A stretch of 64,000 nt of DNA from Dreissena polymorpha (lineage: Eukaryota > Mollusca > Bivalvia > Myida > Dreissenidae): positions 34,247,067 to 34,311,066 of the forward strand of contig NC_068365.1 in NCBI RefSeq assembly GCF_020536995.1, in the 5' to 3' direction. How positions within the stretch are numbered: the stretch's first letter is position 1; the number at the start of each line of letters is the position of its first letter. Positions 37,465-50,668 of this stretch are shown piece after piece. A program made the translations under genes and the position numbers. Under the pieces are notes generated by a model that was not told where the DNA came from, searched no databases, and saw only the letters and a list, made by a program, of their open reading frames with translations.

Positions 37465-37514
37465 AGAGGAAGCATAGTATTTTTACCTACAAAACGAATT
37501 TTTTTCTTAATATC

Positions 37515-37520
37515 AATAAA
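37515..37520 (+). terminator. Polyadenylation signal of LRAT gene A
   Basis: AATAAA 51 bp past the stop codon of the LRAT A reading frame, in AT-rich sequence. Confidence 0.5.
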
Positions 37521-40500
37521 CATGAGCGATTGTTTCTGTGTTAGTAACTGATATGAAACTGCGTTTCAACTTACTTTCACGTAGTTTTGATAGGGATATC
37601 CCCATACAAAGGTCTGGTTTTGTTATAAGTCACATATGAACGTTATTGGTTTGTGTTTTTTTTTAATACGTTTCTTGTTAAGATAGTTGCCTTTTTGTTG
37701 AATAACTGTTTGTTATTTCAGCTTTTTTCATCGAACAGAAAACGGTATTAACAACGATACATACAATTTTATTAACAAAGAAACACGTATGCCTTCCCTT
37801 TACGATTGATTGTCATATTATATTAATAATAAATTGTATTTTTTTTAAGTTGCATACAATGCCATTAAACTTTAAAACGGGTTTAGTTATGATAACTATT
37901 CTTGCTGAAATGAATCACAGCGTGTAAGCTATATTCCTCCTAAGTGTGCATAATATGGAGGCTTATCCAATGTCCAATGGTCTCGCGCGCATCGACTTTA
38001 TGGTGAACTCAAAACCACCTTATTGCTAGAAAAATATTTCGTATTTGTTAATACAAATGATGGAAAATAATAAAATGCTAAGATGATAGTTAACCGACGC
38101 GGAATATTTGTTGTTGTGCTCTGTGCATATCCGAGGCCTTTGATACATAAAACTCGGGTTGCTCAATTGAACTGACATCTGAGAGGTATTCAATGCAACA
38201 TTTTCCAAACTCTAATCTGCTTTAAAAGACAAAAAACATAATAGAGGAATTGAATCTAATATTTAAATTACATAACATCAAGAAGTTTCAGCCGAAACAA
38301 AACCAACAATGACATAATTGCGAACAGGGATTGACCATAATTGCTCATCTTTAAGCAGATTTATCCGCTGTAACGATTTCAATGACGTCAAGGCCTAGTT
38401 TGAATACAATGACGACTGTTTATGCCATAAGCAACACTGTTACTTTGTTTAAAATGAAGAAATGTCCTACTTTAGGCGCAATAAACACGCCTTAAACGGA
38501 CACATTTATATCTTTGTCGGGTTTCAATCTATGTGCTTTTAAACCAAATTACGATAGCTTTGTTGTCGATATGTACGGTTCGAGATAAGTGTCCCTCATA
38601 CTAGCGTATAATATGCAGGTAATGAGACTAAAATTGCACAGTAAAACGTAGTTTATATTAACCTTCATCTTTGAATACTTAGCATTCGCATATACTTTCT
38701 AGAGCAATCGATGTTTGCTGTTTTGCAGTGATAATAATTTGAAACTATTTCTAGCTCTTTATATAACTTACATATAACTTTCATTTTTGGTTCAGTAGTT
38801 TCATGAACCAGTAAGATAACATCCATACTAGCCTACCATAATAAACATAAATGGTATCGCACAAAACAGTACATAACGGTAGAGATATAAAGTCAAAAGT
38901 AATAATCAGAACTGTCGAAACAAACCAGTTTTAATTTGAATCACTTTATTGTTGTTGAATACAAACTCGCATAGCGTAAAACACATGTGTTTGGAAAATT
39001 AAACAGGTATACCTTACCGCTTTCAATATAATAACCATTCAGATAAGCCATTCCTATTGTTCCAGTTCTACTAATAAAACTTGGTTAGGATTATGAGACA
39101 TATAATGCTACGGTTAACATGGAGGAATAACTTACAAATATATAAATTATATCGTTATTGTTTCAAGAAATCAATTCGCTAAAATCTTTCAAATGCTGAC
39201 CAATGTTCACGAATCAAATATACATATATATAATACAGATACATTAAATGTAAATAAGCGTATGACTAGCATCTGATAAGCATCATGGCTTATGCAGACT
39301 TTGGCCACTCAACAGAATGTACAGAAATAACATAGTACAGGTAATGTAAAAAGATATTTCATATAAAGATGAATACAATCCGTACGTTTCTGTATGGACT
39401 AATTGACCTTATGTAAAAGGAGTGAATAGCGCTTTAATTGAAAAGTTTATTTTGCGTAATTTAGACACCTACCAACATAAAAATAATTATGTATGCCTTC
39501 AAGTTTAAACAATGTGTCACCAAAACTGTGTGTTAATCACTGCAATAAATGTGGTGACTTACTTATTTATTTCGTAAAGCATCCGTTATCTAGTGGCAAC
39601 CAGGGGCTCAATGGTATCAGGTTATATAGCCCTCTAAACCTAAGCTAATCGTTGTCATGAGACGTTCATCCAAAGTGCAGTGTATGAGATGCATTCGTAT
39701 GGGCGCTAACATACCAAAGTTTTTTTTTTTAGAACATGGCGTCTTATGTGTCTAGCTATTTTCCGTATTCCAACTACTAGTACATTTGGAGGCGATGACG
39801 AACTCAAAGAATTCCCGATTTCCGCTTCAACCTATAAAATATATATTAGTATTGTTCTTGCCAATCAAACAACATGCATTGACCTTCTAATGAAATGAAT
39901 GCAATTCCAGTTGTATATCACATGATCATTTACAGCATTTGATTGTGTTTGATTAAAAGAGACATACACGGTTTTCCGAGAATTTCAACAAATAGATGTC
40001 GATTTCAGAACAGAACATGTGTAACTTCCGTGAGCGACTTATACTAATCTTCGATGCGATTGCTGTGCGTTAATCAAGAAGCGCATTTGTTTATAATTAA
40101 ATCAATACCAAATCGTATTACATAAATCATAGATAATGCACACGGAATTGGACACGGATCTAATAAGATGCCTCATACATTATTAATGAATACGACCTTT
40201 CGCCAACCTAATCTCTAATGGTCGATCAAAAGGCAAAGTAAGCATGTGTGTGTTTGTGAAAGTTGAATCCAATGGTGAATAAAAGTTTTGTATATTACAG
40301 TTATTATGTCAATTACAAACTATTCCATCATTCTATACAAGATGGTGACGTCACTACGTTATTGTCACCTCTATACTTAGACGCATCACATTCCCATGGT
40401 TTGGGGAATTATGCTTTCGCCAAAGTAGTTCTGCGTAGGAATGAAACTGTTAATATTGAAAGAAAAATCGTTTTTATTGTGTGTTTAAAACGGAATTTTG

Positions 40501-41480
40501 TTTAAAGAAATGTTATTTAATTATGTTTAAATGTGATTTTGAATCTCTATAAAGCCTGATAGCGATTATCAGAAGCATGATTACCAGACCTTCTTTCGCT
40601 TTCACTTTTCATTCGTAAAAGAAGTGCTACCCACAATTCCTTTCGCGTTAGTACACAGGTCAGAAAGACCGGTGTGTACACAATGACTATTCCATGCATT
40701 ACACTACGCACATACATTTCTTGTGTGCGTTATTCTCAAACGTACTTCAAAGGATTGTGAACTTGATTTCTTAGCTCTTTAACATAAAGTCTTCCGAAAG
40801 TTAGTTGAATTTTGGTATTTCATATAGAACATCTAAGTATGCCAAAGTTTTCAACGCACATTTAAAATTGCGCCTTCATGAAGTTGTGCATGTGGATTGT
40901 CTTAACATTCGTTACCACGATTACTACAACTTGCTTCAGAACGACAACATGGGCCACCAAGGCGGGGAAAGTCGTCAATTTTGATACAAGCACATGTAAC
41001 AACAGTTTATATATTATAGGATATTTTAGGTATTCAAATTAATTAATGTTTATCATGACCTTTATATTACCACCTTAATTACAACCCTAAAGCTATGACG
41101 TAAGTCAATGAAAATCCATAGTTACACAGAATAAACAGCAGTAATGTCATTATTAATTATCAACTCGCTCAATATCAAGCAAATACGTGAACAATTGAAA
41201 GCCTTTCTTTTTAAGACCCCTCCTTAAACAGACAAAGATGAGGTTTACTTACAGTCCTGTAGAGGTGTCAATGATATGGACGTATACATATATGTTATTT
41301 TTTAGTTTTTTAGTATACATGTATACACAACATGGATAATTGGTTGTAAGTATGATATTTTGTTAACTTCATAGCATTAGCTCTTTTCATTTCATCATCA
41401 CTAACGACAAAGAATACCCCCCCCCCCCGCCCCATGACGCATTCACTAATATGTAGCACGCTGTTATAAATGTTAAAATT
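37521..41480. other. Four kilobases without recognised genes or repeats
   Basis: AT-rich DNA with scattered short open frames of random look and a poly-C tract at 41417-41430. No dispersed family known from elsewhere in the window is apparent, which is unusual here. Confidence 0.4.
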
Positions 41481-42046
41481 AACAAGAGTGCCAAACTGTC
41501 ACAAGATACGCCCGTTTTAAGGCTTTGGACAACTTGATAACTTTACCATGACCCATATTTGAACTTGACCTACATATCATCTAGACACAACTTCTGACCA
41601 AAGTTGGTGAAGATTGGATAAAAACTACTTCAATTAGAGAGCTGACACCATGCTAAATGCTTGAAATGCACTAAGTGACCCCGTGACCTAGTTTTAAACC
41701 TGGCATGACCCATATTTGAACTTGACCTACATGCAGATATTGTCTAGACACAATTTCTGACCAAATTTGGTGAAGATCGGATGAAAACTACTTCAACTAG
41801 AGAGCGGACACCATGCTAAATGCTTGAAATGTACTAAGTGACCCTGTGACCTAGTTTTTGACCCGGCATGATCCATATTCGTATTTGACCTAGATATTGT
41901 CTAGATACAACTTCTGACCAAGTTTGGTGAAGATCGGATAAAAACTATTTGAATTAGAGAGCGGAAACTGCTGTGGACGCCGCCCGCCTGCCCACCTGCC
42001 GCCAAGGTGAAACTATAATACGTCCCGTTTTTTTAAAACGGGCGTA
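41481..42046 (-). mobile_element. Element B-related copy, inverted
   Basis: Starts AACAAGAGTGCCAAACTGTC, ACAAGATACGCCCG and ends CGCCCGCCTGCCCACCTGCC, ATACGTCCCG...ACGGGCGTA, the reverse of 19338-20450. Its core has three monomers at about 157-163 bp spacing (CATGACCCATATTTGAACTT at 41547 and 41704, diverged at 41867) and lacks the 327-bp dimer structure. Confidence 0.75.
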
Positions 42047-43524
42047 TAAAAAGGGGACATCACTTTTGTAATTATTAACAAAGGACAATTTAAAATGCAC
42101 ATGGACAACATAAATAAAAACATAACGTAATGAATTCAGTTATTCATTTATTTGGTGTACAGATCATTTGCAACATCCTAATGGATTCTCTTGAACCACA
42201 GCACATGACTCCAGGAACACTGAAATAAAGTAATTTGAAGAACATTTAAGCAACCTTTTAAAAAATGAAAATTATAAAAACCAAACAAAACAATTATCAC
42301 TATAAAGACTTACAAAGTACTGTAGCAAAGAGTAAATACAAAACCAGAGAACATAAAGAAAGGGTATAAAAGTATTAAAATTGTAATAATACAGGAGACA
42401 GTTTACCGACTCACACTCTTCAAGGGATATCTGGATTACTAATACTAAGTGCCCATACTTATGTCAGTTACTGCCCTAATTAAATCAGAGATAAACGGGA
42501 CCGGAGAATGGCTTAAGAAAATATTTCATGACCCATATAATATATGTTGTCAAGATGAGGAGTGAACAAGTGATCTTCTTATTTGTAGTCAAGCGCCCAA
42601 CCAACAAAGAAATCAGATCTGGCGCATTTCAATGTAATAAAGGTACGTGACTATATGTCCAATATCCATTAAGAGATAAGATTTATAGTTTAAACAAAAA
42701 GAAATATATTTCTGGATAAAATATTACAGAATATCATCACACAAGAGTGCCAGTTCAAAAAGATAACCCATCTGGTATATTGTTTCACACTAGTGACCTT
42801 GAACTTGGACCTGGTTTATGTGAATGACATTCGGTCTCATTTTGCTGATCACTTCTCATTTGAAATTTCATCCATGCTGGACAAACTAATGCATGGGACA
42901 TTTTAAAGTACAATTTGCATAAAATTGACATTAAATTGTAACCTTGACCTAATAACCGAACTTTGTCTAATTAAGATTAAATAAAACATGTTTTAACAAC
43001 TAATCAAACAAACTGTTGCTACTAATAATACCTTCAATAGCCATTATTAGCATAATTATCAGCTAGCTGTCCAATTACAGAGGAGCCCTCAGGACATACT
43101 GCATAAACGTTTTTCCTGCAATGAGCAAAGAAATCATATGCTTTGAATTGAAAAACATAATAAAATCAACAACACAAGTATTAATAACAAATTCATGACC
43201 AAAGATAATCCATCCATATCTTTGGACATAAACAAAGGGTGTATCACAATTATTTTATCTTCCACAAAGCATTGTTGCTAAAAAATGATCATAATTCTTG
43301 GTGTGTTATTTTAAAGAGTATATTTTGCAAATCAGTATGTGCTTAGAAGCCTTAGCAATGGTAAGAACCGCAAATCACTCTGCTAGGGACGATTACCGCT
43401 GCCTGTCTGCAGCAGACGACAAATGATTCTGCTCTAGCAGTGAGTGTATATACCAGCTTGTAAGACGACATTGGCCAGTCTAGTGTTTATCATTTAAATC
43501 TGTACATATTGGCTGCTTTCAGGG
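42047..43524. other. Repeat fragment; no gene seen
   Basis: 42720-42975 has ACAAGAGTGCCAGTTC, TGACCTTGAACTTGGACCTG and TTGTAACCTTGACCTAATAA, the style of a decayed tandem element. The rest is AT-rich without recognised content. Confidence 0.35.
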
Positions 43525-43620
43525 AAAACGTGGCTTAATCACGTCAAATAAGATTAGCCTGTGCACACTGATTAGCATTGCACAAGCTAATCAAGGACGA
43601 CAACAGCAAACAACTTCAGT
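43525..43620. repeat. Foldback repeat fragment
   Basis: AGGGAAAACGTGGCTTAATC, AGATTAGCCTGTGCACACTG and CACAAGCTAATCAAGGACGA: one arm of the family. Confidence 0.6.
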
Positions 43621-43756
43621 GCCTTCAGCGCTTTGATTGATGTCCTAACATACATGTAAGCACTTTCATATATTTCAGATATGTGACATTGACCTTAAAG
43701 CAAGCACCATATTGATCACATAAAACATGCAGTATTGAATTTTCCAGTGCACTTTA

Positions 43757-44731
43757 AACAAGAGCTGTAACAGGACAGTGTGCTCGACTATTCGAGTGCT
43801 TGACAGTATAACGTAAGCCATCACGGGGAAATTGTTCATATTCAATAATTTATTAGACAATCTTTCAAAAATAAAAAAAAGGAAATTTTTGTTTATTTTT
43901 TTTTTGGAGAAGGGGGGGTTGAGAGGGGGTATAATGTGGGGTGTGGTCATTTATTACACGATCTTTCAAAAATAAAAAAAGGAAAAAAAAATTATTTTTT
44001 TTTGGGGGGGTGGGGGGGGGGTAGGGGGGGAGTAGGGGGGTAGGGGGGGGGGGGGGAGGATGTGAGAGGGCGGTATTATGTGGGGTGGGGTAATTTATAA
44101 GATGATGTTAAAAAAAAAAAAAAAATTGGGGGGGGGGTTGGGGGGGGTAGGGGAGGTGAGAGGGGGTATAATGTGGGGTAGGGCAATTTATTAGATGATG
44201 TTAAAAAAAAATTGGGGGGGGGAGGTTTTGGGAGGGGTGAGAGGGGGGTATAATGTGGGTTGTGGTAATTTATTAGATGATGTTTAAAAAAAAATTGGGG
44301 GGGGGGAGGTTTGGGGGGGGAAGGGATTCTGGGTAGGGGCGTGGGGTATTGTTTGGGTGGAATCCATTGTTGTATTCAGGTTAGTGTTGTCTTGTCAAAG
44401 TAATAATAAAATGTGATCATAAATAAAGAAGTTATGGCAATTTAAGCAAAATGTTCAATTATCTATATCTAATCTATATCTAAATAAAGGGGCCATAATT
44501 ATGTCAAAATGCTTGATACAGTGGTCTGCTCTTGTTTATAGGTTGCGGTCATGTTGGTAAACAAGTATGCAAAATATAAACGCAATATGTCAAAGGATAA
44601 AGGAAATAATTGGGGTAGTACGAAAACTTTAACATTTGCACGGAAACGGAAATGACACCGAAAGGGAAACGCCTACGCCGGGTTGAGTAGGATAGCTCCA
44701 CTATATATATTTCATATATAATAGTCGAGCT
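43757..44731 (-). mobile_element. Element A, inverted copy with G-rich core
   Basis: Reverse of 17508-18660: it starts AACAAGAGCTGTAACAGGAC, GTGCTCGACTATTCGAGTGC and ends TTTCATATATAATAGTCGAG, CT. The core is four to five units of TAATTTATTAGATGATGTT, an A run and a G run. It has one CCATAATTATGTCAAAATG unit where copy 1 has three. Confidence 0.75.
43905..44340. repeat. G-rich tandem tract inside element A copy 2
   Basis: Long G runs with A/T spacers and repeated GAGAGGGGGTATAATGTGGG. Many closely spaced G runs could fold as G-quadruplexes on this strand. Confidence 0.9.
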
Positions 44732-46492
44732 ATAAATGCAACTGACAGTCACGTGAAAATTGCATGATAAATGACAACTTGCATATTGGACAAATGTCAG
44801 ATGAACTAATTTAACCTTTCAGCTATGAATGTGACCTTGACATTTGAGATAGGGACGACGTCGTCCTCTAATAATGAAAACTTTCAGCAAATAAAAAAAA
44901 AACATACAGCCAAGTGCTGACGATTTATTACATACACATACAAATTGGGATTGCTCTATCAAGCTTTCTGCAAGTGGGCTTGACAAAAGCATGATGAGTG
45001 ATGAAAGTACAATTTTGACTTGACCTTTTGCTAGGGAGGCAAAGTTAAATGTGAACACTGTAAAGTTCAACACCAGTGCTTCAGCTAGGCATGCATGGAA
45101 GGGTGCAGCAGCCTGTCGTCCAAAGATTGTAACATGCCCCCTTGGACAGCCTCCATGCCTTTTTTATGTGAATGCTGAGTTAGGCACAATTAATAGGAAG
45201 TAATATCTGTTAGCATGTAACATGATTATCACATTGCCATTCAAAAGGCATAAATCAATTAATCTGTACCAGATGCAGGGGTCATAACAGGACAAGATTG
45301 CCAATCCTGAAAACAAGCCGGGGGTCTGGGGGCCGCCGGCCACAAGCGGGGTCAAGGGGCAGCGCCCTTGTTAGGGGGACCGGGGGGGGGGGGGGGGGGG
45401 CGAAGCCCCCCAGCGAAAATTGATCTTAATCATTTTCAGACCCTTCTAGTTTGCATTTCCAAGCAGTTGTAAATGCATTTTATTACAGCAAAAGAAAGAT
45501 ATTTTTTCAAAAATTTATTTATATTTTTCAACATATATTACAGGAAAAATTGAAGTTACCTTTAATGACCAGGTATAAAGTATAATAAACAACTCACAAC
45601 TGTCACAAAACTATTAAAAGTAAAGCAATCCAAGTAAAATAATGAAAAAAAAACACACACATAAAAACAATAAATGAGTATTAACACATGGACAAATATC
45701 AAACAGAAAATACAATTTAAAAAAAATCAATACATTTTAACCATGACTAGATGTAGAACTACTAAGTATTTACATGTTGCACAATGTTAGTGTATAAATA
45801 ACTCACAAATTGAAGCTTTTTTATGATTACATGAAGTGTTCAACAAACTTACTTCAGTAACACGGACTTTGCTTCATAATCTTGAGATATAGACTAGAGT
45901 AAGTGAAATAAACAACAGTCATATATATTACAGGTTGAAATAGCTTTCAAGTTTGAAACATTGACTAGGTACATGCACAGTATAATAAACACTTCTTTAG
46001 TATTAACAGGTAGCTACATTTTCCAAATAATGGTTTTTATTATTAAACTTTCAACATAAAACTATAAAATGGATTTCAAGCATGTCAACTACATACAATG
46101 TACTATCATGTAAGTTAGTCATTATGCATTACAAAATTAAAATTATGGGTATCCAGTGTCATATAGTATAGAACAATATAAATATGTACACTGACTAGTT
46201 TAAAGCCGATACTTATACATTGTACCTGAACTGTTAACATGTATAAAAAACAGGAGATCTAAGTAAAATTCAACCAAGACTAGATATACCAGTAGAGCTA
46301 TGTACATGAGGCACAATGTTTATGTTTATATATAAATAATAAATATCAAATGGATGTTTTTTTATGATCACATGAACAGTGTTCAGAAATCACTAATTGG
46401 TTGATATGCCTCAAACATTTACATCTATGAAAACATTCTATTCTGAAGTTGCAGATACTGTTCAAATTTAATGCATCCATTGAACAAGGAAC

Positions 46493-49329
46493 TCATTCCA
46501 CACATTTTATGCGTTTGGCAACAGTGGCCTCATGGTCTTCACTTTGTTGTCTGGCATTTTCTGCAGCCATATCATGCGCAGCTCTTTTGGTCATCACTTT
46601 CCTTTCTTCAATGTCAAGCTTATCATTCACAGCTTTTGTCTCCATCCTCTTAAGTTGTAGCAGCCTTTTTCTTTCTCCTCCTGCAGTTCTCATTCGGGCA
46701 GTCAGCCCATTTACAACCGGTGTGAACAGAATATCCTCTCTCTTGAAACACTCAATCAATGAGACACCTTTAACTTTCAGAGTGGACTTGACATTTTGGA
46801 GGGCGTTTAAGGAGTCAATACCGAGAGAATTTGATTTAGAATCCATGATGTCCCCCATTAGATTAAATGTCCCTTCCACCATAGGGCCATGGAAACACGT
46901 CAGCAAAGCCAAAGCTAGCTTCCTCATAGTTGGGTACGTCTCCTGTGCAGCCCACCAGCGATCAATGCGGGATTTTGAGTCAAAATCAGGTAGTGTTGGA
47001 TCCAGCTGGTACTTGAAGATCTCAGACATGTAAGCCTCTTCTTCCTCATCAGATAGGATACCTGTCACCAGCACCGGTAGATTTTTCAGGCACTTGATGG
47101 TTTCTGAATGTCCCCTTGCTGATGGGTCGATTGCAGAGCAACTCTTTAGCAGACTGTTATCAATGGGCATTTTCTCAATTAGAACTTTACCGGCCTTAAT
47201 GTATGCTGTCCTCAACATCAATAGAACCATGTTGATATCTGTACATTTACTGGTTGTAGCCAGTTTGTTAGCAACTGCCCCCATAAACATGTCGTTTAGA
47301 GGCAACAATGTTTCTTCTTCAAACTTCATCTGTTTCAGCTTCTTTGTTGTGGCTGGTATACACTGTGGCTTCACAAAGAAACCTATAAAATTCCTAACAA
47401 GTCGCGACTGCTCGTCATTTAGCATGTGCAACATAGGCGCTTTTTTCTGGAACAGCACTGCGTAATCCTTCAAAGTGATGAGGCCTGACATGTAGATCCC
47501 TAGCATCATCCTGGTGACAGTTCTTGAATTGAATAATTTCATCAATATTCTCTGCTTTTTTTGCTCTCCATCTTTTGTCATTTTCTTCTGTGACAGCCTC
47601 TTGCCAATATTTTGTAACTCCTGCCTGCTGCTGTCAGACACTTTTCGCCTGTTCAGGATTGATTCATACAGACTTCTGTACTTCTTTTGCTCTTCCTTTG
47701 TAAGAAAAAAGAAATAAAAGATGGTGAACGCGTCGAGCAGTCTAGCAGTGTCGACAGCCAACTTGTATGCATTAAGAAATCTATGCGATGGGAATCGCTC
47801 TGGAACACTGTATTTAATGTTCAGGATTTGACAGACAGATTTTAATTCACTCCGCAAGTCAGTGCTCCAATGAAAATCACTATGGAGACTGTTAAACAGC
47901 GACTCCAAATGGTACTGGAATGGGGCTGAAAATGCTTTGGCTGCATTGTGTGCATGATGTACACTGTCTCCATCAATGTCTAGCAGTTGAGGTGCTCTCT
48001 CTCTTAATCTAGTTTCAAGACCCGACTTCTTTCCTCTCATAGTGTTGCACGAGTCCAGGAGAACAGAAAGTAGGTTTTCCCATGGCAGCTCGTACTTCTC
48101 GAACAATTTTGCAACTTTCTCAAAAATTGACTTGGCATCTGCCCTGGTCACTTCAAAAGACGCCAAATGACGGACTGATACTTCCTGTTTTTCTTTCCAG
48201 AAGTAACTCACTAACACAGCTACAATTTTCTGGTTGTTCGTGTTAGTAGACTCATCTAAGTTAAGACAAAATGGACCAGTTCTTAACTCCTCCATCAACT
48301 CCTCTTCAAAATACTTAGACAATCCATGTATCATTTTGTATGAAGCAGTACATTCTTCCAACTTAATTTCCGTCAGTGCTTTAGGATCACGAGCCGTTTC
48401 TTGTGTGAGTTTAACAAGCTGTGGAGCAAGAGTGTATGGCAAGTCGTGCTCAGCAATAAATCCAAGAATTGTTGCTTCCGCATTAAGCCGTCTATCATCA
48501 ACTGGGACCACTGGCCGGACTGGTAAGGGTGCAGTATCAGATGACTGGGATGGGGAACCAAACAGCATTCCTAAAAATCAGTTTGAATAAAATTATAGGA
48601 AAACATTTTTTCCCATAGCATTGAACATTTTCATTTCATTTTTTTTTGTTTTTTAAGGTGCACCTTTTTTTTAGATCATCAAGGGTTTTTTTTTTAAATA
48701 ATAATTTTATCTTGACATGTTACGCTTTATGATATTATCTAAATTAATGATATGATTTTTGTTCAAACTTGCTGTCATGTTTTATTAAACATGACAGCAA
48801 GTCTGAAAAAAAATCATGTCATTGATATGTAATTGCATTCTTTTATTACTGATAATAAATGTATGAAAATTCCCTCTTTCTTGTTTGACAGAAAGGTGCG
48901 TTTCATCATGATTATTGATCAATAAGAATATAGGAAGCATTAAGTCAGACACATGCAGCTGAACTGCATATCAACTTTTTTAAAGAGAATATTTTACCAA
49001 CTTACTAAACCAGAAACACCATATCATTGCTACTGATGCTATTATAAGAAAGACATAAAAATATGTTTACCTTCTAGACTATAGTTAGTCTTCACTGTCT
49101 TAATGGCCAATATGTGAGGTGGTGACTCCATGTGGCGCTTGAGGTCCTTCTTTCCTCCTGATTGGTACTGGAGGGTCTTGTTACATATAGTACAAAATGC
49201 CTGCCCAGGTTGTTTTGTTTTTCTTAAGTACTGCTTCATTAGATCGTTTTCTAACCAATCCCAATGCCACTTATTTCTAACAGAACTGTCAATTTCCCGT
49301 ACATTGTCTTTCTGCGTAGCAAAGTCCAT
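46493..49329 (-). CDS. hAT-like transposase with BED-type zinc finger, two coding exons, 778 aa
   Basis: Coding exon 1 is 49329-49071 and exon 2 is 48570-46493. Donor GAAG|GTAAAC and acceptor TTTTTAG|GA join in phase 1 to give ...YSLEG-MLFGSPS. Exon 1 holds a BED-like finger: aromatic WHWDWLE, then CTICNK and HMESPPH (C-x2-C...H-x5-H). Exon 2 holds the RNase-H-like core. Candidate acidic residues, in exon 2 numbering, are Asp105 (LNLDEST), Asp172 (LLDSCNT) and Glu565 (MVEGTF). A DSVHHAHNAA motif sits near 201-210. The hAT dimerisation region is RWWAAQETYPTMRKLALALL around 536-555. The C-terminus is basic and coiled-coil-like. An acceptor TTTCCAG lies just upstream of the start codon, and a donor ATG|GTAAGT at about 49791 suggests a 5' non-coding exon. 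No stop or frameshift was seen, so a functional or recently functional gene is possible. Confidence 0.85.
48571..49070 (-). other. Intron of the hAT transposase, with hairpin
   Basis: The 500-bp intron has consensus ends and contains an imperfect hairpin at 48746-48823: 37-bp arms (3 mismatches) and a 4-nt loop. Arm core: CTTGCTGTCATGTTT and AAACATGACAGCAAG. Confidence 0.8.
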
Positions 49330-50181
49330 CGTAAGGACTGGAAATAAAAAATAAACACTTATTTTCAAACAAAAACGTATCAAGTTGACGAGCTCAGATT
49401 TCAAAATAATAAACTAAATAGGACAGGTTTCTTCTTAACATATTGACCACAGTGGCCCATCTTTGATCTTCAATACTTATTTAAAATTAATAGGTGTTAA
49501 CAAATTATTAAAACTTGGAAAAAATCACATGAAAACACAACGTATTATAAACGGTGCAAAATTGGTGGGTGGGGTACATTTAGAAACGATACGAAGACAT
49601 CGATGTTCATCGCTTCTCGATTCCATATTTTTATTAGAACGACGAGATAAAAAACGGGTAGAGCGAGTTCAGGAAATCGAAATACTTGCATTATATTAAA
49701 CCATTATAAACAAGTTTATGTTCGTTTAATACAGATACGTATGGATAATCGCCGACATTTGCGTTCGTATAAATATGTAGATAAGATAACTTACCATTTA
49801 TTGTCGTTGTTTTCTCGCACTTCGAATTTCTAGTGTTATTGTTTTTCGAACATTTAGCAGAATACTTTTAAACAAAAGAAGCTCCGGAAATAACCGGCCA
49901 ATCAATTAATCGCTTTTAGACAGACAGTATCATACGAATAGTAACGCATGCAAACGATTGGCAGCCGGTTTTCTGCAGAATTCGCCACGGTCCGGAATAT
50001 TCGCAAGTACCCGGATTTGGCGGTTCGTCACCAAAACACTTCGTAAGGCGACTTTATTTTGCACCCTTACCCCCTCACCCCCCCCTGAAAAAAAACTCCT
50101 CGGATTTACGCCGATCTCAAAACTGGTCCGGGAGCCGCCAAATCCGGATTTCCGGATTATTCTGGAATTTTACGACCCCTG
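49330..50181 (-). promoter_or_regulatory. hAT 5' region
   Basis: Holds the likely 5' non-coding exon (donor at about 49791), its intron, and the right terminal region with subterminal repeats. The transposase promoter presumably lies between 49800 and 50181; no TATA box was recognised. Confidence 0.4.
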
Positions 50182-50384
50182 CAGATGAATGCAGAGCATT
50201 ATTGAATTAACTTAATCAAGGAAAGGATGTGTGCAAAAATATCAGACATTGACTGCATTGGATAAATTGGATTTAAACGAATGAGAAAACATAAATTTCA
50301 ATTGCTGGAATTTCAGAGAGGTTGTTTTACAGGTATGAATTTATGTATCAACTTGAAAATAAGGGTTCAATCAATTTTCAGACC

Positions 50385-50668
50385 ACGTTTCATGAAAATT
50401 GGACAAAAATGTGTGTTAACAAGGTTTTATTAAAGCCATATTAGTTAAAATGCCCTGCCCTGTGGCGCCCATGTTTTTCAACGAACATTTTCAAACTTGT
50501 CCAAGATAACAATGGGACAAATCTTCTGACCAAGTTCAATGAAGATCGGACAGTAAATGTGGCTTCTAAAGTTTAAACATGGCTATTGTTGATCAGGCAC
50601 GATGGACGACAGACAAAAGGCGATCACAAAAGCTCACCATGAGCATGGTTTGTTCAGGTGAGCTAAAA
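50385..50668 (-). repeat. Dispersed repeat D, copy 4, inverted
   Basis: CTTCTGACCAAGTTCAATGA, TGCCCTGCCCTGTGGCGCCC and AAAGCTCACCATGAGCATGG, CAGGTGAGCTAAA are reverse-orientation matches to copies 1 and 3. Confidence 0.6.

Larger units (their letters stand above)
45276..50181 (-). mobile_element. Apparently complete hAT-like DNA transposon, 4.9 kb
   Basis: Left end CAGGGGTCATAA; right end, read inverted, CAGGGGTCGTAAAATTCCAG. CAGATG flanks both sides (45270-45275 and 50182-50187). Subterminal CCGGATTTGGCGG motifs lie in both orientations near the right end, and a GC-rich CCGCCGGCC / GGCGAAGCCCCCC region lies near the left end. It carries one uninterrupted spliced transposase gene on the minus strand. 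The 6-bp duplication differs from the 8 bp typical of classical hAT but fits hAT-like subgroups with short duplications. Confidence 0.8.

Noticed and set aside
46449-47465. Plus-strand frames of 194 and 123 codons
   Set aside because: Antisense shadows of the minus-strand hAT transposase, which has the recognisable motifs.
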